This document shows positions 1 through 6,751 of a stretch of DNA of 10,652 bases, one piece after another. Position 1 is the first letter of the stretch. Every line of letters starts with the position of its first letter. The translations under genes and the position numbers were made by a program. Under the pieces are notes generated by a model. The model had not been told where the DNA came from, searched no databases, and was given only the letters and a program-made list of their open reading frames with translations. The stretch is from Clostridiaceae bacterium (GTDB taxonomy: Bacteria; Bacillota; Clostridia; Oscillospirales; Acutalibacteraceae), in assembly GCA_016292575.1 (NCBI GenBank), contig JAEDIH010000063.1, forward strand, positions 1 to 10,652, given 5' to 3'.

Positions 1-568
1 TACATAGTTTTTTCAAAATTTTTGAGGTTTTTTCCCATTCTTTTACAGAAAAGGTGGTCTGTGCGACCACGTATACTTCTTTTTTTTCAATTTCGGGGTG
101 GTTTTCAAGCAAACGGGTGAGTTCCTCTTCATTTTTATAAACAAGGCTTTCGCCCTCCCAGCGGCTGCGAAAGCCCCTGACCTCCGGGTGGTTTTCGTCG
201 CCGGCAATCAAAAGCAGTCTGTCCTTTTTTGAGTGACGCTCAACAATTTTCTGAATCTTCATCACGAACGGACAGGTAAGGTCAATGTAATCAAGGCTCC
301 TTTTCTGAAGCTCGTCAATAACAAATTTTTCAACGCCGTGGGTGCGGATAACCACCGTTGTGTCCTGCGGTGCCTGCGCCGGGTGCTCAATGATATGAAC
401 GCCTTTTTTTTCAAGGTCTTCTATTACCGAGGGATTGTGGATAATCGGACCGAGGGTACAGACCCTTTTTCCGCCTTCAACCATATTGTAAAGCGTGCTG
501 ACTGCGCGGTCAACGCCGAAGCAGAAGCCGGCGGTTTTTGCAAGCGTGATTGTGTAATTTTTTTTCAT
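1..568 (-). CDS. ispH: 4-hydroxy-3-methylbut-2-enyl diphosphate reductase (IspH/LytB), N-terminal part, cut by window edge
   Basis: IspH is the 4Fe-4S enzyme of the last MEP-pathway step; it reduces HMBPP to IPP and DMAPP in the cytoplasm. About 189 codons are visible from ATG at 568; the stop lies beyond base 1, and family members are usually about 280-300 residues. Visible family motifs, in order: GFCFGVDRAV with cluster ligand Cys16; LGPIIHNP with the substrate-binding His; IRTHGV; DLTCPFV with the second cluster Cys; HPEV with the His and catalytic Glu; and AQTTFS. The third cluster Cys would lie outside the window. A GGAG Shine-Dalgarno site (576-579) lies within the end of plsC, and the TAATG arrangement overlaps the plsC stop by one base, suggesting translational coupling. 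In many Clostridia IspH is fused to or followed by ribosomal protein S1; this cannot be judged here. Confidence 0.95.
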   Translation of the reverse strand, partial: MKKNYTITLAKTAGFCFGVDRAVSTLYNMVEGGKRVCTLGPIIHNPSVIEDLEKKGVHIIEHPAQAPQDTTVVIRTHGVEKFVIDELQKRSLDYIDLTCPFVMKIQKIVERHSKKDRLLLIAGDENHPEVRGFRSRWEGESLVYKNEEELTRLLENHPEIEKKEVYVVAQTTFSVKEWEKTSKILKKLC

Positions 569-1209
569 TATGCTTCTCCGTGCCTTAAAGACCAAAGCGC
601 TGTTATTGCGCCCATAATTTTTTCGCTGGATTCTCTGATTTTTTGCTGCGAATACTCCTCGGAGAAACCGAGCTCGCTGTTTTTGATGATTTTTCCGAAG
701 CGTATCGTGATGTGCGGTCTAAGCTTTCTCCCTCCGGCAGCCTTATAGATGCTGACCGGAAGAACGTCCGCCTTTGTTTTTGCGGCAAGATAGGAAACGC
801 CGTTCTTTGCCCTTTTCGGGCTTGCGTCCTTTATACGCGAGCCCTCGGGAAAAATTCCGAGCACCCAGCCCGAGGAGATGATGCGCTTTGCAAATTCAAG
901 CGCGCGCTTGTCGCTCGTCTGCCGCTTTACGGGAAAGACGTTCATCTTTTTAAGGAAAGAAGCAAAAACGGGATTTTTGAAAAGCTCGTCCTTCGCCATG
1001 AAATGCAGAGTTCTCGGGCAGTGTGAAATAATCATCACGGGGTCGAGTGCGCTGATATGGTTCGCCGCAAGGATAAAGGCGCCTTTTTCGGGAATGTTCT
1101 CCTCGCCGAAGGAGGTTACGCAAAACCGAAGCGAGATGAAGCCTTTTGCAAGAGGACGGAAAACGTTATAGAGCCTGCTTTCCCTCGGAGCGGAAAAGTC
1201 AAATTTCAT
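568..1209 (-). CDS. plsC: 1-acyl-sn-glycerol-3-phosphate acyltransferase (PlsC family)
   Basis: This enzyme transfers a second acyl chain to lysophosphatidate to make phosphatidate at the inner membrane face. The 213-residue protein has the LPLAT blocks in order: NHISALD, giving the HX4D catalytic pair His51/Asp56; NVFPVKR at about 90-96; the acceptor-binding block FPEGSR at 120-125; and VLPVSI at about 149-154. Length is normal for short clostridial PlsC proteins. It has no strong N-terminal membrane segment, only a moderately hydrophobic start, so peripheral membrane binding is likely. The ATG at 1209 follows AAGGTG (1217-1222) at 7 nt. It lies 56 nt after cmk and overlaps ispH by one base, so it is probably the third gene of the operon. 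Acyl-donor and exact substrate specificity cannot be read from sequence. Confidence 0.93.
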   Translation of the reverse strand: MKFDFSAPRESRLYNVFRPLAKGFISLRFCVTSFGEENIPEKGAFILAANHISALDPVMIISHCPRTLHFMAKDELFKNPVFASFLKKMNVFPVKRQTSDKRALEFAKRIISSGWVLGIFPEGSRIKDASPKRAKNGVSYLAAKTKADVLPVSIYKAAGGRKLRPHITIRFGKIIKNSELGFSEEYSQQKIRESSEKIMGAITALWSLRHGEA

Positions 1210-1265
1210 TGGATCACACCTTTTTGAAGATTCAGATGAAACACAAGCGTCTCATCGGTTACCCT

Positions 1266-1931
1266 TTATATGTTTTCCTTAATGGTCTTGATTATGAGCG
1301 CAACCGATCTTTCAAGCTCAAAACCGCTTGTATCAAGAAGTATTGCGTCGTCGGCAGGTCTGAGCGGAGCAACGGCGCGGTGCGAGTCGTTGTAATCGCG
1401 CTGCTTCATGTCCTCAAGAACGTCCTCATACTTTACGTCCATACCTTTTTGGATAAGCTCGTCATATCTCCTTTTTGCCCTTGACTCGGGCGAGGCGGTG
1501 AGAAAAATTTTGACCTTTGCGTCCGGAAGAACAACCGTGCCGATATCTCGACCGTCCATGACGCAGTTGTTTTCTTTAGCAAGCTTTTTCTGGAGGTCAA
1601 AAAGATATTCGCGCACGGCAGGGACGGCGGAAACCCTTGACGCCGCCATTGAAGCTTCGGGCGTGCGGATTGCAAGCGAAACGTCCTCGCCGTTTAAAAA
1701 CATTCTCTGTTCGCCGTCAATAAAGCGAAGCTCAAGCGAAAGGTCGTTCGTGAGCGTTGAGGCAATGCTTTCGTCGTTTTCAAGGTCTGCGCCCTTGCGC
1801 ATTGCGTTGAGTCCCACGGTGCGGTAAAGAGCGCCCGTGTCAATATAGATAAAGCCCAGCTCCTTTGCCGCGGCTTTTGAAATTGTGCTTTTGCCCGCGC
1901 CTGCGGGGCCGTCGATTGCAATGTTTATCAT
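1266..1931 (-). CDS. cmk: (d)CMP kinase
   Basis: Cmk phosphorylates CMP and dCMP with ATP in the cytoplasm, recycling pyrimidine nucleotides from RNA and phospholipid turnover. The 221-residue protein has the P-loop GPAGAGKST (8-16), the DTGALYR block (31-37) of the NMP-binding site, MDGRDIGT (125-132) and the C-terminal block around KQRDYNDSHR...APLRPADDAILLDTS (176-202) that contacts the nucleotide and phosphates. Length matches the usual 220-230. The frame stays open upstream to 1982, but the ATG at 1931 is preferred: it begins the conserved MINIAIDGPAG core and has an AAGGAG site (1941-1946) 9 nt upstream. The longer form would also overlap the preceding gene. It starts 25 nt after the flavoprotein gene. 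Confidence 0.96.
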   Translation of the reverse strand: MINIAIDGPAGAGKSTISKAAAKELGFIYIDTGALYRTVGLNAMRKGADLENDESIASTLTNDLSLELRFIDGEQRMFLNGEDVSLAIRTPEASMAASRVSAVPAVREYLFDLQKKLAKENNCVMDGRDIGTVVLPDAKVKIFLTASPESRAKRRYDELIQKGMDVKYEDVLEDMKQRDYNDSHRAVAPLRPADDAILLDTSGFELERSVALIIKTIKENI

Positions 1932-1956
1932 TTTTTCCGTCTCCTTTTTGTGATTG

Positions 1957-3195
1957 TTACTGTGCGGCGCAAAGACCGGCAAGGTGTCCGGTTGAAAAAG
2001 CTATCTGAAGATTAAAGCCGCCGGTATAAGCGTCAACATCAATGACCTCTCCGGCAAAGTACAGTCCGCTCACAAGCTTTGACTGCATTGTTTTCGGGTC
2101 AAGCTGCTTTGTGTCAACTCCGCCGCGCGTGATTATCGCTTCCTCAACGGGTCTTGTGCGCAGCACGGTTACCTTGAGATCCTTCAGGACGTTAACAAGC
2201 CTTGCTCGCTGCTCGCGCGTAACCTGGTTGACCTTTGTTGAGGGCTTGACGCCCGTCAGGCGGACAACAACGGGAACAATTTTTTTCGGCAGCAGCTTGT
2301 CCAGTGCGTTGATGAAGTTTTTGTTGGAACATTCGAGGAAATCACGCTGAACCCTTGCGTCAAGCTGTTCATATGAAAGCGCACTCTTGAGGTCGATATG
2401 TATTTCATATTTGCCGGGCTTAATGTCCTTGAGGTGGACGCTTGCGCTGAGAATAACGGGACCGGAAACGCCGAAATGGGTGAAAAGCATTTCCCCGAAA
2501 TCACGGTAGACCTCGCGGCAATTCTCCGTATTTATAACGCTTATTTCAATATTGCGAAGCGAAAGTCCCTGAAGATCGGAGCAAAAGCCCTCGTGGCAGA
2601 CAAGGGGAACGAGCGACGGAACAGGCTCAATTATATTATGCCCTGCCTGCTTTGCAAATTCATAGCCGTCTCCGGTTGAGCCGGTGAGGGGATATGAAAC
2701 GCCGCCGGTTGCAACAATAACGCTGTCGCAAAGGAAGCTTTCTCCGCTTTCAAAAACGGCGCCGGCAATCTTATTGTCCTCAAAAAGGAGCGATGAGACT
2801 CTTTCGTGAATGATTTTTGCGCCGCTTTGAACGGCGTTTTTGACAAGTGCGTCAACAATGTCGCAGGCCTTATCGGAAACGGGAAAAACGCGGTTTCCGC
2901 GTTCAACCTTAAGCTCAACGCCGAGCGACTCAAAAAGCTCCATTGTGTCCGCCGGCATAAAGCGCGAAAACGCGCCGCTCAAAAACCGTCCGTTCTCCGG
3001 AACTGCGGAAACAAGCTCGTTGAGCATTGTGCAGCAGTTAGTCACGTTGCAGCGACCCTTGCCGGTTATCATGACCTTGCGTGCCGGGCGCTCGTTGCGT
3101 TCGGCAACAGTGACGTTTGCGCCGTTTTTTGCCGCTTCTGCCGCGGCAAGAAGTCCGGCAGCACCGCCGCCGATGACCAAAACTTTTTTGCTCAT
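1957..3195 (-). CDS. HI0933/BaiN-family NAD(P)/FAD-dependent oxidoreductase
   Basis: This is a flavoprotein of the HI0933-like family, which also holds the BaiN bile-acid enzymes and proteins labelled aminoacetone oxidase; the physiological substrate of most members is unknown. From the ATG at 3195 it has 412 residues, a usual length. Visible motifs: dinucleotide-binding GGGAAG near the N-terminus (9-14); ITGKGRCNVTN (43-53), a family signature; ATGGVSYPLTGSTGDGY; GEMLFTHFGVSGP; and the C-terminal LYFAGEVIDVDAYTGGFN followed by QIAFSTG, which closes over the flavin. A GTG at 3234 would add 13 residues, but it lies at or upstream of the start point predicted from the promoter at 3237-3265. The ATG has AAAGGA (3205-3210) at 9 nt. 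It is the first gene of the cmk-plsC-ispH operon, a common clostridial order, but that neighbourhood does not reveal its substrate. Confidence 0.92.
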   Translation of the reverse strand: MSKKVLVIGGGAAGLLAAAEAAKNGANVTVAERNERPARKVMITGKGRCNVTNCCTMLNELVSAVPENGRFLSGAFSRFMPADTMELFESLGVELKVERGNRVFPVSDKACDIVDALVKNAVQSGAKIIHERVSSLLFEDNKIAGAVFESGESFLCDSVIVATGGVSYPLTGSTGDGYEFAKQAGHNIIEPVPSLVPLVCHEGFCSDLQGLSLRNIEISVINTENCREVYRDFGEMLFTHFGVSGPVILSASVHLKDIKPGKYEIHIDLKSALSYEQLDARVQRDFLECSNKNFINALDKLLPKKIVPVVVRLTGVKPSTKVNQVTREQRARLVNVLKDLKVTVLRTRPVEEAIITRGGVDTKQLDPKTMQSKLVSGLYFAGEVIDVDAYTGGFNLQIAFSTGHLAGLCAAQ

Positions 3196-3236
3196 TATTC
3201 CCTGTCCTTTCGGTGTGCTGTAATCAAGCTTCACTG

Positions 3237-3265
3237 ATTATACACTGATATACTTTGTTTTTCAA
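3237..3265 (-). promoter_or_regulatory. Sigma-A type promoter of the oxidoreductase-cmk-plsC-ispH operon
   Basis: Read on the minus strand, a -35 TTGAAA (3260-3265) is followed by exactly 17 nt and a perfect -10 TATAAT (3237-3242). Start of transcription is expected near 3230, giving a leader of about 35 nt before the ATG at 3195. The promoter lies in the 112-nt gap after the glycosidase gene, so the housekeeping operon does not depend on read-through from it. I see no convincing terminator in the gap, so some read-through from the glycosidase is possible. Confidence 0.85.
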
Positions 3266-3307
3266 CCGGCAATTAATGTAAACTGACGGTTTTTTGCTCC
3301 GGACAGC

Positions 3308-5953
3308 TTAAACCTCATCGTAGGCAAGCGCGCGGTCAAACAGCTTGACTCTGCCCTCGCTGAAGCAGTAGCGATCCTTTCCGCAAAGGGGAGCAAAGCC
3401 GTCCGGATAAACGGCGCTGTCAACGTTCTGGTTGAGATACAGCTTCAAAAGAGAGTTGCGCTCCCTGACGGCGCAGATCTGAACAACGTCGTTTATATTC
3501 CTTGACGAAACGAGCGTTTTTTCGCCGACCTTGAAGTAGACATAGCCGTTCTTTATTGAAAGGCTCAGCTCGTCACCCTGGGAATAGAGCAGGCAGTCCT
3601 TTTCGCCGTCAAGAGTAACGCGCACGGAAAAGTCCGCGCTGCCGGTTATCGGCTCTGCGCCTATTTTGCTGTCCTTATAATATGTGAATGAAACCGGGAT
3701 ATCGCTTTCGTTTTTAAGAATATCGCTCACCGAAAGGAGAGTGAGGGTGTTCTGCTTTTCAAACGGCTTTTCAAAGGTGAGAAGTACGCTCCTGTAATCG
3801 GAAAGCAGCTCGGCACTCAAAACGGCGTTTTCCTTGCAGGCGATGTTGTCCGCAATAACGGTCTGGTTAAACGTGACCTCAAGCGTGTTTGAGCTCTTTG
3901 CCTTGCAGTAGCCTGCGCAAAGTTTTTCACGGTGCTTGTTGAAATGCAGAACGCGCGTTTCAAACGGAGAAAGCGAGAGCCGGACTGTATCGCCGAACGA
4001 GAACGAACCGCTTTCGCCGCCTTTTGAGTAGGGCAGTATCGTTGTGAGCGAGGCCATTGAAAGCCTTTCGTCCGCGCCGCAGGAGCTGTTGAGCGCAAGA
4101 GTGTATTCCTGCGCGGTCGGACTCGGGTTACGAAGCGTGACTATACCCTCGTTTGCGTCAAAGCAGCCGAAGCCGTAGACCTGAAGGAGCGACGGCTTTC
4201 CGCCGAAAAGCACCGAGCGCGAAAGCAGATTCAGGTTTTCGCGCGCAAAGCTGACAACGGAGTTGCTGATGCGCCACTTGTTTTCGTCCATCATGCTGAA
4301 GCTGTAATAAAGCTCCCAGAACTGAGTACCCCTTGCCGCGTTGGTAAAAAGGTACTCCCTGAACTGGTCGTCGGTCATTTTTATTTTTGCCCCGTTGCCG
4401 TAAATCGGATCGTGGTTATACAGATTCGACGGCGGAAAGCAAAAGCCGCGGTCACGGTAAAAGTCGTAGTACATATCGTCGCGGTAGGTCAGTGCCTGAT
4501 CCTTTTGCGGCGAGGAGAGCTTTTTTCCGTCCGGTCCTTTGTCAACAAAGCCGATATCCATGCTGTTCTGCATCCAGACGGTGTTCACCCACTGCAAAAA
4601 CCACGGGCTCGGCGGAGCGTAGCAGGTGAGATTGATGAAAAGATTTTCGTTTGAGCTTTTCACGAGGGAGGAGAAAACGGCTGTCCACCTTTCCCAAAGT
4701 TCGCTGTAATAGTACATATCGTTTTTTCCGCCGACCATGTGATCGTGCGACTTGTCGCGGCAAGGCTTGTTTGCAAAGCCGTCAAGCTTCCAGTATGAAA
4801 GACCGAAGCGGTTCTGATAGTCGAGCATGAGGGCGTTCAGCTTTTCAATGTATTTTTCGCTTGCAACACAGATATCCCTTGCGCGGCGGTTAACGTAGCC
4901 GTTTCCGCTTTCGGCAATGCGCCTTGCAAATTTCACGGTATCCCTTGTGTAGCCTCCGCGCGGTCCGAGCCAGAGCCCGAACGAGGAGCCGAACGCCCTT
5001 GCAAGCACCGCAGACGGATAAAGCTCGTTTGAAAACTTGCTGTTGAAGCACCAGAAGTTTTTCTGATAATCGTTCCAGCCGTCGTCAACAACAAAGCAGT
5101 CAAGCGGTCTTGAGCCGACACAGGTAAGCCCCTTTTCAATTTCAAGAAACGAGCCTTCAATATTCTCCGCGCTGATGTTCAGCATATGGTCATACCAGGA
5201 GTTATACTGCGTTCTGAACCTCAGCGGACGGGAGATTTTTCTGATATACTCAAAAAAGTCGGTCCTTCGCTGAACGCGGTCGTCGCTGCGGCAGGCAAGG
5301 CAAACGGAATTGTGGGTTTCAAAAACTCCCTTTTCAAGCAGGGAAACCAGCCGCTTTCCGCTGTACCAGCGGACAAAGATTGCGCCGTTTTCAACGTTGT
5401 TTTCCGTTCCGGGAAACTCACTGCCAAAGCAAAGGCTTTCATAGAATACGGGTTGACCGAGCGAAAGCGCGCAGCCGTCAATGATGCTTTTGTCCTGCTT
5501 TGGAAGACTGCTGCATTTTGATAAATCGGGAACAACGTAAGGCTCAAGGTCAACATAATCAATCACCGCCTTGCAGTCGTTGTCCGGGCAGGAAAAGGCA
5601 AGGCGTTTTCTCAGGTGCTTGTCAAGCATACCAAGCTCAAGAATAAGCGTCAGGCGGATATTACCGCCCCTACACCTGAAAGGCTTGAACTCAACCAAAA
5701 GCCGTTCGCCGGTTTCGGTTTTTTCCTCGGTAGCTTTTGAAATTTTCAGGTCGCCGCAGGATATGATTTCGCCGCCTAAAAGCGAAAGAAAGCGTATTTT
5801 GAATTCCTCGCTGCCCAAAGCCGGAGAAAACCTCCGGCCGGAAAGCTTGTTTTCAATCGAAGAGGAAACTATTTTTCCGCCCTTGATTAAAAGCTCCTTG
5901 GCAATGAACCCGTTTTCTATCCTGACGCTGTTTTTTTCAATAATGACCGCCAT
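3308..5953 (-). CDS. Clan GH-D glycoside hydrolase, GH36-like alpha-galactosidase/alpha-N-acetylgalactosaminidase candidate, with Ig-like and LamG-like C-terminal regions
   Basis: The 881-residue protein has the plan of GH36-type retaining alpha-glycosidases: an N-terminal beta-sandwich (about 1-245), a TIM barrel (about 246-585) opening with NSWYD (251-255), VVDDGWND (288-295), YWKLDGF with probable nucleophile Asp391, and NSMDIGF with probable acid/base Asp466, then a small beta-sandwich to about 672. Residues about 685-760 resemble a bacterial Ig-like domain (LEVTFNQTV). The end, about 770-881, resembles a LamG/concanavalin-like domain closing with VKLFDRALAYDEV. No signal peptide or membrane segment is visible, so it probably acts in the cytoplasm on imported oligosaccharides. 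ATG at 5953 has GAGGAG (5960-5965) at 6 nt and its own promoter. No transporter or sugar regulator sits beside it. The clan is fairly certain; GH36 is likely but divergent, and the substrate is unknown. Codon use looks like its neighbours. Confidence 0.8.
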   Translation of the reverse strand: MAVIIEKNSVRIENGFIAKELLIKGGKIVSSSIENKLSGRRFSPALGSEEFKIRFLSLLGGEIISCGDLKISKATEEKTETGERLLVEFKPFRCRGGNIRLTLILELGMLDKHLRKRLAFSCPDNDCKAVIDYVDLEPYVVPDLSKCSSLPKQDKSIIDGCALSLGQPVFYESLCFGSEFPGTENNVENGAIFVRWYSGKRLVSLLEKGVFETHNSVCLACRSDDRVQRRTDFFEYIRKISRPLRFRTQYNSWYDHMLNISAENIEGSFLEIEKGLTCVGSRPLDCFVVDDGWNDYQKNFWCFNSKFSNELYPSAVLARAFGSSFGLWLGPRGGYTRDTVKFARRIAESGNGYVNRRARDICVASEKYIEKLNALMLDYQNRFGLSYWKLDGFANKPCRDKSHDHMVGGKNDMYYYSELWERWTAVFSSLVKSSNENLFINLTCYAPPSPWFLQWVNTVWMQNSMDIGFVDKGPDGKKLSSPQKDQALTYRDDMYYDFYRDRGFCFPPSNLYNHDPIYGNGAKIKMTDDQFREYLFTNAARGTQFWELYYSFSMMDENKWRISNSVVSFARENLNLLSRSVLFGGKPSLLQVYGFGCFDANEGIVTLRNPSPTAQEYTLALNSSCGADERLSMASLTTILPYSKGGESGSFSFGDTVRLSLSPFETRVLHFNKHREKLCAGYCKAKSSNTLEVTFNQTVIADNIACKENAVLSAELLSDYRSVLLTFEKPFEKQNTLTLLSVSDILKNESDIPVSFTYYKDSKIGAEPITGSADFSVRVTLDGEKDCLLYSQGDELSLSIKNGYVYFKVGEKTLVSSRNINDVVQICAVRERNSLLKLYLNQNVDSAVYPDGFAPLCGKDRYCFSEGRVKLFDRALAYDEV

Positions 5954-5981
5954 TTTAAACTCCTCAAAATATTTTTTTATC

Positions 5982-6010
5982 AGTATACTATATTATTAAA
6001 ACTTTTTCAA
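5982..6010 (-). promoter_or_regulatory. Sigma-A type promoter of the glycoside hydrolase gene
   Basis: On the minus strand, TTGAAA (6005-6010), a 17-nt spacer and TATACT (5982-5987) form a near-consensus promoter. Transcription should start near 5975, leaving a leader of about 22 nt with GAGGAG before the ATG at 5953. Directly upstream of the -35 box lies a small perfect inverted repeat, CCGT-A-ACGG (6011-6019), which could be half of an operator but is too short to claim. The promoter is divergent from the mraZ promoter, with about 110 nt between the two -35 boxes. Confidence 0.8.
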
Positions 6011-6058
6011 CCGTAACGGACGCAAAACGATTGAAGTGATTAATGAGCAGGAAAAAAA

Positions 6059-6105
6059 GTGCTGTCGAGATCCTTTCTTTGACGGCACAAAACTTTTTTA
6101 TTTTT
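6059..6105 (+). terminator. Terminator-like hairpin with T-rich tail between the divergent promoters
   Basis: GTGCTGTC (6059-6066) pairs with GACGGCAC (6081-6088) to make an 8-bp stem with one G-U pair and a 14-nt loop. A run of seven A residues stands before the stem, and CTTTTTTATTTTTA stands a few bases after it (6093-6106). This resembles an intrinsic terminator on the plus strand, although the T-run begins 5 nt after the stem instead of directly on it. No plus-strand gene ends here. If functional, it would block stray antisense transcription from entering the dcw promoter, or the stem could be a DNA inverted repeat bound by a regulator. Confidence 0.4.
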
Positions 6106-6119
6106 ATTTCTCTTTTCCC

Positions 6120-6148
6120 TTGACAAACCGGATAAGTCTTAGTAAAAT
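6120..6148 (+). promoter_or_regulatory. Sigma-A type promoter of the mraZ-rsmH-ftsL-PBP operon
   Basis: A perfect -35 TTGACA (6120-6125), a 17-nt spacer and TAAAAT (6143-6148) form a strong promoter. The start of transcription is expected near 6155, about 78 nt before the mraZ ATG. It is the only good promoter I can see for the four plus-strand genes. Confidence 0.85.
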
Positions 6149-6159
6149 AAAACTACTCG

Positions 6160-6196
6160 GTGGGGATTAGTGTCTTTGCGGGGCAGTTTGGTGGAG
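6160..6196 (+). promoter_or_regulatory. Candidate MraZ-binding G-rich leader
   Basis: MraZ proteins in several bacteria bind a row of TGGG-containing repeats at about 10-nt steps between the promoter and mraZ, and repress their own operon. Just downstream of the predicted start point there are G-rich blocks GTGGGG (6160-6165), GCGGGG (6178-6183) and GGTGGAG (6190-6196). Position and base composition fit, but the steps (about 18 and 12) and the motif copies are imperfect, so this is a weak candidate for autoregulation. Confidence 0.3.
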
Positions 6197-6232
6197 AATT
6201 ACCAAAATTTTCTAAGGAAAGAGGGTGACGGT

Positions 6233-6739
6233 ATGGGTTCGTTTGTCGGAACATATGAATATAATCTTGATTCGAAAAATCGACTTGTTGTTCCGCCTTT
6301 GTTCAAGGAGCTTATCGGAAACACCTTTATCGTCAGAGCCAAACCCGGAAAGTTCTCTCATATCGACTGCTTTTTCCCCGAAAATTTTGAAAGCACGGTG
6401 AATGCCGAGATTGAAGACTACATCAACAAGGGTCTTCCGGCAGACATGGCGGCGGCCATGGCGCGTACCTGCTCAACCGCAGTCACCGTTGATGCCCACG
6501 GCAGAATCTGCATCCCCTCAAAAATTCTTGAGCGCGCCCACATCAGCAAGGAAAGCGTTTTTCAGGGCATGGGCGACCGCTTTGAAATTTGGGACTCAAA
6601 AATTCACGACGAATATAACGATATGCTTGCCGCGGAGGCGGACAAGCTGTTTGACGCTCAGATGGCGGAAAATCAGAAACGCTATGAATACATGAGCGAG
6701 GGCTATATGCTCGAAATCAAAAACACGGGTATAAAATAA
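6233..6739 (+). CDS. mraZ: Transcriptional regulator MraZ
   Basis: MraZ is a DNA-binding protein of the AbrB/SpoVT swapped-hairpin fold that controls the division and cell wall cluster it heads. The 168-residue protein has the two expected repeats: GTYEYNLDSKNRLVVP (6-21) and VDAHGRICIP (86-95), each with the D-x-[K/H]-x-R core of the family. Most family members have about 140-150 residues; this one carries a C-terminal extension of roughly 25 residues rich in charged side chains and Tyr. The chosen ATG has AAGGA and GAGGG sites just upstream (6214-6225). An in-frame GTG at 6170 would add 21 residues, but they do not resemble the family. RsmH follows after 12 nt, so co-transcription is nearly certain. 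Confidence 0.95.
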   Translation: MGSFVGTYEYNLDSKNRLVVPPLFKELIGNTFIVRAKPGKFSHIDCFFPENFESTVNAEIEDYINKGLPADMAAAMARTCSTAVTVDAHGRICIPSKILERAHISKESVFQGMGDRFEIWDSKIHDEYNDMLAAEADKLFDAQMAENQKRYEYMSEGYMLEIKNTGIK

Positions 6740-6751
6740 TTCGGAGGCGCA

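Noticed and set aside
233..748. 171-codon plus-strand open frame across ispH and plsC
   Set aside because: Antisense to two genes with clear motifs; composition is that of a mirrored coding frame.
1210..1265. Short inverted repeat between cmk and plsC (GATGAG with TTCATC on the minus strand)
   Set aside because: Only six pairs including one G-U, AT-rich, and with no T-run; too weak to call a terminator or regulatory site.
1932..1982. Upstream extension of cmk by 17 codons
   Set aside because: It would overlap the oxidoreductase gene and precede the conserved MINIAIDGPAG start, which has its own strong ribosome binding site.
6011..6019. CCGT-A-ACGG inverted repeat next to the glycosidase promoter
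   Set aside because: Half-sites of four bases are expected by chance; no second copy is seen nearby to support an operator.
6170..6232. In-frame GTG that would extend MraZ by 21 residues
   Set aside because: The extension is unlike any MraZ N-terminus, has no Shine-Dalgarno site, and the ATG at 6233 has a good one and begins the conserved GTYEYNLD region.
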